Shown piece after piece: positions 26,201 to 37,600 of a stretch of 64,000 bases of DNA. The notes below the pieces were generated by a model. The model was not told the origin of the DNA, did no database searches, and saw only the letters and a list, made by a program, of their open reading frames with translations. Where the stretch lies: assembly GCA_028583415.1 (NCBI GenBank), contig CM053276.1, positions 130,432,451 to 130,496,450 on the forward strand, written 5' to 3'. The position numbers were made by a program, and so were the translations under genes. Within the stretch, counting starts at the first letter, position 1. Each line of letters starts with the position of its first letter. The stretch is from Protea cynaroides. Lineage: Eukaryota; Streptophyta; Magnoliopsida; Proteales; Proteaceae.

Positions 26201-29200
26201 AAAGTAACAGGGGTAGATTTGGAAGGACATGTAAACGAAGGACATGATAGAAATAAATGGGAAAACAAGGGCAGCTTTGGAATTCCAGCTTAAAAGTGGT
26301 CTTCTTCTTCCTTAAACTTCCACGATAGAAACTGAGATGCATTGACCAGATTTAGGGAAATCGAGAGAACTCTCTGTGACAGTTCCCAATTGAGTTGAAT
26401 TTCAAGATAAGAGTTGGAACCCTCAATTCTGTAGAACCCAAGTGGTATTTAGTATTTACCCCCAAGAGAAGGTTTTGGTGGAGTTTAATACGTCTGAAAC
26501 TAAACCTGGCGGTGGTTCAGTTTGCAGCTAGGTTGCAGATCTTGATTCTCACAGCAAGATTAACTCCAGCCAGCATGATCCTAGGATTAGGATCTCCCAG
26601 GACCAGAGAACCCGTTCTCCAAGTTTCAGGCCAAATAGAGCTTTATTCAGCGTGATCGATCTAACTATCTAGCAGTTGGTTTGGTCGTCAGTTGCAGGGA
26701 AAACAAAGCATAAGCAGAATTGTGCTAAAAGAAGAAGAAAGAGATTAAAAATAAAAGGAAATTTATGCGGACCTCTCATTGACAATTCGTTTAATACACA
26801 GCATTACCTTGTGCCTTTTAAGGTTACACTGAACTACTTTAAATTAACAGTGTTAACAAAATAGACGATCGGACGAAAATACCTTTCCAACATCCCTAAC
26901 TTAACTCCCTACTAGTATCTCTCATTGTCCCTTTCTTTCTTTCTTCATTCCCACCCGCCGTGAGCTGCAACTCTCCTCCTTTCGCGACCTGCAAGTCCGG
27001 TTTTATGCGAGCTGCAACTCTCCTCCTCCTTGGTGGGGTTCTGATTTTTCACTGTTCGATGGCTGAGCCCTTTGGTTCTGTAGTGTGGAGGACGTAATTA
27101 GGTGCGGGTGTGGAGAAATTCTGACCTTTTGATATCATCAGGTTCGGTCGCCATTTGATTGACTTGGGCTTTCTTATCTGCTGCTCTACAATCCACCGAT
27201 CCCCAAGAGAAGGTGCCACTGCTGCTACTTTGCAATTCAATACTTCCACTGCTGTTGTTGCTGCTACTGTTGTTACTGGAGTTGCCGGCTCCCCAGGAAG
27301 CCGTTGTTGCTCAAATTTCCTGCCGAAGTGTTATCAGAGGGAAAACTGACGGTGGGCTTGAGATCCATCGACATGGAAGTAGGGAGAAGTTAGCTTGTAA
27401 TTGACCTAGATGATGGAAGAAGACTGATAATCGTATAGGAATTGAATTTGGGATTGCAGTTGTGGTTGAACCAGAGAAATTGTGTAGGATTTGGGTTTAC
27501 GGAGAGCGCAGAATTGGACCCATAATTATTCAATTGCTAAAGGGAAAATACCCAATACTGTTTGAAGGCCTGCAACTGCTGCTGCTGGTGGTGGGCTCTT
27601 GTTAGAGGTCGCGAACCTCTCCAGGAAGAATTTCTTAGTAGTGGTGGCGGTGGCGGTGGCGGTGGCCGTGGGTGTGGGTATGAGATACTCACTATTGATC
27701 TTGGAAGTCAAACAAACTTTCACTTGGTACCCAGCCACAGCGATCGAAGGCAGTTTCGGCTCTGTCTCTGGCTGGTGCTGCAGCTGCCAAACTTTGCTTC
27801 AAATTCTCTATGTTGAAGAGGTTCAGTTTGTTGGAACTCTCCGAAGTTTTGTTATTGTTGTCTGTGGTGGCACAAGTAGTGGCTGCGGCAGTGGTGGTGG
27901 GCACCTTTTCTTCTGCATTCTCAACCTCAGAGATTAGTTTGTGGGTGTTGGGGTCAATGCCTCTTTGTTGGAGCTTCTTCTTAATGCGGGAGTTCCACAT
28001 ATTTAATTTCATTATCAGTTCTTCCCAGTAACTGTGCTGCAAACTGAGACCACCTGATGAAAAGTTTTGTAGGAAAAGCTCAATAGAGACGTTCTTTTCA
28101 TGAGATTATTGAAAGTTGAGAGATACCTCAAAAAAAGTAAAAAAGCAGCTCAGATTCTCAGTTCTCGGAGAGAGAGAGAGAGAGAAATTACCTGTTGCCA
28201 AGAACTGCATGGTATTCAATTATGAGGTTCTCTTCCTGCTGTGAGAATGTGGCTTGCTTCAAAGGAGGTCTCAGGTAGTTTATCCACGTCAACTGGCAGC
28301 TCTTCCCACACTTCTTTAAACCTGCAAAAATATTAAATTTTAAGAGGAGTTGCTAATTTAAAGTAGTATTGGAATACACCATCCCAGAAGAGAAGGCAAA
28401 CTTGTGAAATCGGCCTAGCTTATTGGAGAAGAAGATACGAACCAGAAGAAAAGGTCAGCCTTCTCCACTTCAGCAACTAACGTCCCTAACCTAATGGAGT
28501 GGACTTATATGTTACAAATTTGTTGCTTTAAGGATAGTTTGTCACTGTTCGAGGTTTCGAGTTTCGACCGAAACAACTCGGTTTCGAGCTTCGACCGAAA
28601 CAACTCGGTTTCGAGCTTGGGTGAGACGAAACCCAGGCTCAAAACTGGCCAGTACATGGTTTCGGTTCGAAACCACTGGGTTCGACCAGGTTTCGGGACC
28701 CATGACTTAAACTCCCATCCCCTTTTTAGAGTCGAAACCTACTCGAAATCAGTAGGTTTCGACTCCTTTCTTTGATTTTTTCCCCTCTTTGCTCTCCAAC
28801 CTCATTTTTCTCCATTCTTCTTCTTAAAATTTCATTTCTTCAAGGGATCTCAATATTTGTCAAGGTTATTCAAGGTTCTTCATCTCTCAACTCCTTTCTC
28901 TCTCTTCAAGGTAACTAATTCTCTCTATTTTGTATATTTTTCAATGAAATGGTATGCAAACATCATGGATGACTTCTAATTTTTTATGTGTTTGATTCTA
29001 ACACCCGATCTATGAATCCGTGGAAGTAGTTTTTTTTTTTGACAAATAATTTATTTATTAGATTTTCTGTTTGAAAAAAAAGATTTTCCTACAACTATTT
29101 TTTGAAAAAAGTATGTCTTACACATGTTGTATGGCATTGAATTAAATATATGTTAAACAAAATAGGGTGATCTACATTTTGTATGGAGAAGAATTATTTT

Positions 29201-32200
29201 TCTCTTTTTATTTAATTATTTTAATTTTTGAATATTGATAAAATAATTAATTAAATTGAAAATAAATATAATAAATGATAAAATATTTCTGTTTTCACTT
29301 TGAAAATCTTGATAAATAAAATTATTTTTAAAAGTATTGCTATTTTATGGTGGGTTGCTGTTTTATGTAATAAAAGTAATGTGAACTAATTATTTATGTT
29401 GATTTAAGGGTATTTTAATTACTGAAAAATTAATAAAATATTTTTAACTTATGGAAAAAAATTTAAATGCGTTAGAAATTATAATATACTGCTGTTTTAT
29501 GTAATAATGCAGTGTTAAAATGATAAGCCTATGCTGTTTTTTTACTTTAAGGTATATTATTTAGTTATAAGATATTATTTATGTAATAAAGTATTGTTAG
29601 AAATGAAAATATAGTTTGTTTCAATTGTAGTAATGGTTGTCTTCTTGTTCCAACAGTGTAAGTGTTTGAAATGGCTGATGCATCAACTCCAAGTGGTGAC
29701 ATTGCATGGAGGCATGGGATACCAGTGACTACCAATAAGAAGCAGTCACAATGTAATTATTGTGGCAAATAGATAAAAAGAGGTGGTGCCACTAGATTGA
29801 AGTGACATCTTGTTGGTGGTAACAAGGATGTTATGGGTTGCTCCAACGTACCAAGTGAAGTGAAGAAGGCTATGGCAAGCTTAATGAAGAGTGATATTGA
29901 TAGAAGAAATAAGAAGAAGACAGATAGACAGGAGTTCGAAGAGGCTTGTCTGGAGGGCAATTTAGGGGTTAATGAAGATGACATTAGCCTTGACAGTGAT
30001 GAGGTAGACCAAGAAATGACAGAGGCAGAGGTGAGACAGCTAAAGAGAGCGAAGATAGCAAGTATAAAGCAAAGAAAGATAGATCGACAAAGACAGTTTG
30101 AGAGGACTAGAGGAGTTGGGTCATCTAGAGAGGCAGCAACAGAGGATGAGGGGAGGAGGCCGAGGCTGAGAAGTAGGAGTGCCCTTGAGATACCTTTTAG
30201 GAGGACTCAGAGTGTGAGGACTCCAGCTACTGCACAGGCACCACCACCTTTTCGTGACCCAGATCTTGAGGTCCTGACGGCGGATTCTGATCTATTTGTC
30301 AGACAGGATAGAAAACAAAAAAAGTTACCCCATTTTTGGACTGATGTCAAGACGAGGGTAGGAGATATAATCTCTAAGTGGATGATGTACCATGGCATTG
30401 CAGCAGATGCTACCACATGACCTCACTATCAGAATATGTTGGATGAAATAGGTAGGGCAGGTCCAGGATTTAAAGGGCCTACAGCTTGGGAGTTGTACAA
30501 TACTTATCTGCCCAAACATAAGAAAGAAATGAAAGAATATGTGGATTCTTTGAAGACACAATGAAAAAGATATGAGGTGACTGTGATGTGTGATGGGTGG
30601 ACCGGACCTACCAAAAAATCCCTCATCAACTTTTTTGGTGAATTGTGATGGTAGAACAGTGTTTCTGAAGTCTGTTGATGCATCCAATCATATCAAGGAT
30701 TCCAAGTACATTTATGGTCTCTTGAAGAAAGTGGTGAAAGAAGTGGGGATAAATCATGTGATACAAGTGGTTACTGACAATGGTAGTAACTTAAAAAAAG
30801 CAAGGGAAAGGTTGATGAATAATAAAAAATATCAATTTTTTTGGACACCATGTGCAGCCCGCTGTATTGATTTGTTGCTGAAGGACATGGGGGAAATAAA
30901 ACTGGTAAAGTAGACTGTAGAAAATGCAAGACAAGTAACCACTTTCGTTTATTATCATGGATATGTCTTAGAGATGATGAGAACCAAGTGTGGTGGAGAC
31001 TTGGTGAGGCTAGGGTTAACGCGTTTTGCAACAAACTACATTGCCCTCAAGAGTTTTGACATGAAGAAGTCTAGCTTGAGATCAATGTTTGCTTCAGAGG
31101 AGTGGTTTGAGTGGCTTCAGTCTAGTTCTCGAGTTGGTAGAACAGCACAGGCAACCATATCCAGCGATAAATTCTGGGATGATGTCAAAAAGTTGTGGCG
31201 ATATTAGATCCCACTGTGAAAGTGCTGAGAATGGTTGATGGACAGAGGAAAACCACTTTACCATACTTGTGGGCTGCCATAGATATGATGAAAATGCAAG
31301 TAGAGGAAGCTTACAAACGCGGAAACTCAAAATATATTGCCATCATCAAAGATCGTTGGGAGCGACAGCTCAAGCACCCACTACACAAGGCTGGTGAGCT
31401 TTTACTTGATGTACTTCAGTTTCTCAACTAATTAAAATTACATCAGCTTGCATTGACGTAATTATAATATTTGTCAATTTTTAGCATATTATCTGAATCC
31501 TAAGTATCGATACAAAGATAACTTGGGAATGCGTCAAGAATTGATAGATGCAGTACAAGAAGTGGTTGCCAAGCTTGAGCTAAATGCAAGAGCACAGTCT
31601 ATTGTTTTGCAAGAAGTAAGATTTTTACTTACTTTGTTATCAACATAATTTTTAAAAATTCTATTTTTACTAAGACTATTACTCATCAAAATTGGTTCAG
31701 CTCAAAAGCTTTAAAGATGCCACTGGGAGTTTTGGTAGGGCAGCGACTGAATTTAGTCGACAATCAACATCCCCTGGTACGTATACTTGCTTTATGGATG
31801 CCAATATGCCATTGTGGGTTTTTTTCATCATCTAATATCAGTTTCTTATGCTATTTTACAGCTGAATGGTGGGTCCTATATGGGTCAGAGTTACCCAACC
31901 TTCGTGCAATAGCAGTGAATGTGCTATTACAAACATGTTCCGCCACGAGATGTGAACAAAACTGGAGCACATTTTCGCTTATACATACTAAGCGACGGAA
32001 CCGGTTAGGTGCAAAAAGGCTTGAGGACTTGGTGTATGTGCACTATAATTTGAGACTGAAAGGGCAGCACATACGGTTAAGCAGGGACAAAGATGCTAAA
32101 ACCCCCATTGAGTTGAGTGAGATCTTTGAGTTGGAGGGAGAGGAAGTTGATCCTTTGAATGAGTGGGTTACAGATTGTGGTGAGCCTCAATTAGATGAGG

Positions 32201-34622
32201 CTGGTGGTCGACCAAGTCGTCTTATTGCTGGAGCCTTGGAGGCTGATGTGGGTGAGTTTATGGCTACTGAGGGTAGAGTCCACTCACAGGCAAGACGTCC
32301 ATTTCAGACTGGTGATAGTGATGAGACTGAGAGTGATTGGCCTATTTCTTCTGGAGAAACACAATAACCTTCTGCCACCCAGGGTGGTATTGGTTTTAGT
32401 GGACCTAGTGGTACTGGGGGTAATGATGATGATGGTGGTTGTGATGACAGATATGCTGCTTTATGCAATGAGCCTGATCAGTATGACCAGCCACTGCAGC
32501 TAGATCCATTGCCGTCTCCCTTGAGATTCACAGGGGAGACTCAGTATGATCATGCTACTGACTACGGAGCCCGGCCTAGTGGTAGTAGTAGAGGGTACAC
32601 TAGAGGATCACGCCAGCGGTTCATGCCATAGGAGGAGATGGATGAAACAGATCCCATGGATATATCGACCATGTCTGACAGCATGAAGGGGATGCATTTA
32701 GGGGAGAGTTCTCAGACTGGAGGGACTGGGCATTGGCGTGCACCAGAATTCATGATCACACGGACCTCGAGCCCAGCAATTCCTGAAGAGAGTAGCGGCG
32801 AGAGTATCGGTTCGACGATACATGGTGGATTTGGATGGTCTACTACTGGGGCTTGTGGGGTTGGAGGTGGTGGGTATGGGGGTTATTCTAGTTCCTACCC
32901 CAACAATCAATTTAGAGATGACTCAGCCTTAGGTGTTGGTAGTGGCACTGTTGGATCATCGTTCGTCTACTCCATATTTCAGTATGTTCCTCCTTCGACG
33001 TTCATGCCTACTCCTGCTCCACCCACGCACACACTCGATCAGCCTTACCCTCGACAAGGGTACTTATATTATGTTGATGACTCTATCCACTGGTGGACTG
33101 TTGGAGACTATCAGAACAATTGGAGTGATAACATATCCTGGGATACATATGTGCTGCAATCCGAGGAGCGTTATCGCCACCATCAGTGGTATGTTGCACG
33201 TGGTTTAAATGTACCACGAAGCTCCACATGGAACTAATTGGTGAGATTTCTAATTTCTAAGTTCAATCATCAATGTATTAATTTTTAATGAATGTTGTTA
33301 ATTAGTGGCTTAGTAGTTAGTAGCTTAGTACATTACTACATTGTGACATTTGTGTATTATTTCAGCGTTCACTACCAAACATTGGTCCACACCATATGTA
33401 GTTATTTTCTTTGTCTTTTTTGCAAACTAACATTAGAAATAGGTGTAAAATGGTTTAAATATGGTACACAAAAAAAATCAGACAAAAAAAAACATTTTTA
33501 AGCCTCGAAACCATGGAGTCAATAAAGCTGGTAGAAAATACCAGGTTTCGGCCTGGTTTTGGTGGTTTTGCCGAGTTGTGCCAGTTTCAAGCCTGACCGA
33601 AACAGGTCTCGAAACCGGCACCTTGATCCTTGTAGTCTGTGTCATTTCTCGCAAGGCAGGGAAGTGATGCATATTAAAAGAATTGTCAAGGGGAGGTCCG
33701 CGTAAATTTCCCAAAACGAAAAGAAACAGAGGACAGCATATAGAAATCGACTTGAGAGAGAGACTTTGAAAGTGGGTTAAAAACTTACAATGCTATTTAA
33801 AACAAATCTTTGCAGAAATAAAAATAGAAACCTGATAAATTGGAAACTAAAACTTGGAAATAAAACCCCTATGTAATCTACCCAAACAAGACAAGAAATA
33901 AAAAGTTATTACATAATATGCCTTAGCTAAACTACCATAATAATAATTAAAGAATTCCTAAATATAATCCTCAAGATTCTAGTGGATTACAATAAAATTT
34001 GGACCCGGTTCATCTCGGTCGGGTATCTCAAATGGGTTCATGACCATCCAAGGAAGCACAGCATTTTGAATAAATGACCCAGCAATTGAAACCTGAATTT
34101 TGAGTATCCTCATTGTCAAGTTTCGAATCATTTTGGCCTTGTGTGGACCAGCACTGGCAATTTACCAGGCTGGGAACTCTATACACACATTGTATAATTT
34201 GAGTAGAAGTCTGGAATTAAAAAGCTGAGCTGCATGGCTTTGTGAAGAAAGGGTAAGTGGTTTGTTCCCAAAATAAAGATTTACAAATACTTCTAAATTT
34301 GTTTTTTGTTTGGAATTTATTTGAATGACATAAAAACCGATCCACACAAATAGGAATGTTATCATGGAGAGTTGTGACAATAGGCAACAAATGTTTATTT
34401 TGTTCCCAAAATAAAGATTTACAAATACTTCTAAATTTGTTTTTGTTTGGAATTTATTTGAATGACATAAAAACCGATCCACACAAATAGGAATGTTATC
34501 ATGGAGAGTTGTGACAATAGGCAACAAATGTACTGGTGAGACTTGGTAGTCTCCCAGTGGTAAGCTGGGAAGCTGGAAACAGGATTTTGGAAGATCAGAT
34601 TGTTAGGTCCCTCTCTTTCTCT

Positions 34623-34661
<39 letters not shown>

Positions 34662-37600
34662 AAAAATAAATATTTTCATTTTAATTATTATACAGGAAAT
34701 ATTGGGCCCAATAATAGTTAACATATGATTAAACGTAAAAAAAAACCTTATTATGTCTAGTGTAGTGTACAGCTTCACGAGCTGACATGTGGCAATATGT
34801 GACTGGGTCCATGTAATAGAGCAGCCCACACTCATCTCATTTGTTGTGTCTATGAGCATATGAATCGACTTAAAATTGCATATTGCCATTTTTTTTTTTT
34901 TGTGTGTATTCATTTCCTTAGGTAGCTATTATATCTTCCTTGTTGTAGCTTTGGTTTAAACTTTTAGCTACTTGCTTATTTTGGGGCTCTAAATTTTTAC
35001 CAGAAAGATGGGTGTGGGGTCCTCTATCACATGGACCCATGTACTGCCACATTGCAGGTTGTGAAATTTCATAGTTCAGGACGCTCAGTGAAGTGTACCA
35101 AGATTCCAAACAAGAACTTGCATTTCTAGCCATCTGAACAGTCTCTTGTTTAACTCTGTTTTCTTCATTTAACTTCCCCGAGGAAGATTTTAGGTTATAT
35201 CTTGCTAATGTGGGCTTCAGGGCCTGTGTTGAGAGAGTGTTATATGCCACAAAGAAGCTAATGTCTTATGGGTAGCCCTCTCGATTAGCCACATTTAAGT
35301 CATAAATGCTTGACTTGGTGCCCACATTGTGTTGCAGTTTTTCTACAAGAGCTGTTTAAAATTTTTGAATTGTTTGAAGAAAAGGAGGCTTTGAAAGTGG
35401 CACGGTGGTTTGTGGTATTCGGTGAATCTTGGCACATCGAAAACAGATAGCCTGAGTAGTAAAACCCCCACCCCCAAAAAAAGAAAAAAGAAAAGAAAAG
35501 CAGATAGGCTGAGGAAGACATGTATGCTTTGGGGCAGTCAACTCAAGCTCACATGTCAAAAGAATCAATTCCAAAGTCCAAACAGCAAACTTGGACCCAT
35601 GAGTCATGAGTCATGACACGTGGAAAATACATGTTAAGGAGGCTTGAAAAAGTGGCACAGTGGTATTTGGTGAATCTTGGCACATTGAAGACGGATCGCC
35701 TGTGTAGTAACTCCCCACCCCCCCGAATAAATTAAAAAAAAAATGAATGGGCTGAGGAAGGCATGTATACTTTTGGGCAGCCAACTCTGTCATATATGTA
35801 AGAAAATTCAATTCCAAAGTCCAAACTGCAAACTTGGATTCATGAGTAACGGCTCATGGAAAATGCATTCATCACTAAAATAAAATAAAATGAACTTGGC
35901 CTTGGAGGAACATCCTGAACCATAGACATTTTGTCAGTGACATCATTAAGACAGCAATTGATGATGGAGCTTCTACTCCTTTATGGCTTGATAACTGCCA
36001 CCTCATGGTATTCTCATCAAGAGCTATGGTGAAAGAATCAGGTTGGCTTCGGGTCGCATCAGAGTGGCCATATTTTCGTTGATGGTGCTAGGTACCTGGG
36101 TTGGTGGCTTTCCTCTTCTATCCTCTCTCAAGCTTGGTCAGCCCTCCAGCCACTTCGAGTAGGCCCTGGGGGAGCAGAGACCATGTTAGATGGACTGTGT
36201 CTCAGACGGGCTTATTCTTTTCCTCCTCAGCCTGGGAGCTGATCCCGGACTGCACAAGCCCTCTAGTTTGAGGTAGCTTGGTCATGGGATCTCTTCTCCG
36301 ACACAGTTTCATTTGTTGGAGATACTCACTGGGATTTTCCCAATGCGTGTCTTTCTTCATCAATGACAAATCCATCATCAAACCAAGTGCTCTTTATATT
36401 GGGCTGGCTGCCTCCGAAGACATTGATAATTTGATAGTCTATTCTTCAGTGGCCCCTTCACTGCCAATCTTTAGGAAAGTATTCTCATCTGCTGTTGGCC
36501 TATTCTCAGACAGATTTGATTTCTCAACAGAAAATAGAGATGGATTAAGAAATCTTTTAGAGGACCATCAACCTGTGATCTTGTTGGCAAGCTGTCATTC
36601 TGTGCTTCTATCTATCATATTTGGATGGAGTGCAATCTCAGAATCTTGGCCAGGAAATTCATAAGACTTGGCCAGATTTGGGATTCCATCTCTTTTGAAG
36701 TCCGTGGATGCATCACATCCAGCGTCAGCCCCTGCCCGGACTCGCCTCGGAATAGACACATTTTTAGCACTTGGGATTTACTGATCCAACTCAATGTGGA
36801 TAGGATTCCCAGCTTAGTCTGTTTGTTTTGCTTTGTTCTGTGTTTCCCTCTCCTGGCCTCCCCAATTAGGGGACTTTGATGTAGTCTGGCTCCTATTTTG
36901 TTTATTATATACTTCCTATTCAACCCCCCCCCACCAAAAAAAAAAAAAAAAAAACTGCACTTAGTTTCTAGAATTTATATATTTGGAACATGTTCTCATT
37001 TATTTGTATGTGGAAAAAGAAATTACAATGGAGGCCACGATCAGCTAATTGCATATGAGTGCAGGGTTATGTTGGGCTTCCTCCTTGGATTGAGAAAATT
37101 ATGACCTAGCTCTTGTTGTTGCCATGTAGTCCCTTCATTTGGTTTGGCTTATTTGTCAAACTGTTGCATGTTTGTTTGATTTCCTTCTTTTTAAGATTAC
37201 TCTGTTTGTTATAGATTAAAAAAAAAATGCATCTGAATTTCTTTAAAATTGATGGTTAGAACTAACAGTTTTGTATTGCAGTTTTGAAATGTTAGGTCTA
37301 AGAGTTTACATGCATTTAGATTAAATTTTTTTTTTCTTTCATACCAATGAGTATTTAGTCTTTATTAGTTTTGGTCAGTGAAAATTGAGTTGCTTCCTTG
37401 ACTGCAGGTATGTAAAGCCACCTATTTTCACCCTTTGTGTTGGTAATGCTTGGGGAGAAGCAGCACTGCTTTTAGCTGCTGGTGCCAAAGGAAACCGCGC
37501 CGCTTTGCCCTCTTCAACCATCATGATAAAGCAGGTTTCTGCCAGTTAATTGAAGATGCTAATGTCCCTTTTTTTTTTTGTGTGTGTGTATACTATGACT

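Larger units (their letters stand above)
26757..33712. mobile_element. Pack-MULE-like inverted-repeat element carrying an R2R3-MYB fragment, with a nested hAT
   Basis: The left end (GGAAATTTATGCGGACCTC, 26757) and the inverse of the right end (GGGAAATTTACGCGGACCTC, to 33712) match over about 45 bp with a handful of differences. The 9-bp flanks aaaataaaa (26748-26756) and aaaacgaaa (33713-33721) differ by two transitions and fit an old Mutator-type duplication. Without the nested hAT (28543-33632) the element is about 1.87 kb. Its interior holds broken exons of a MYB gene, on the minus strand, so it looks like gene capture by a Mutator-like element. It lies in CLPR4 intron 3. Confidence 0.7.

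Noticed and set aside
27562..28031. Plus-strand open frames with poly-Leu and poly-Gly/Val runs
   Set aside because: They are antisense shadows of the captured MYB fragment and its repeated codons.
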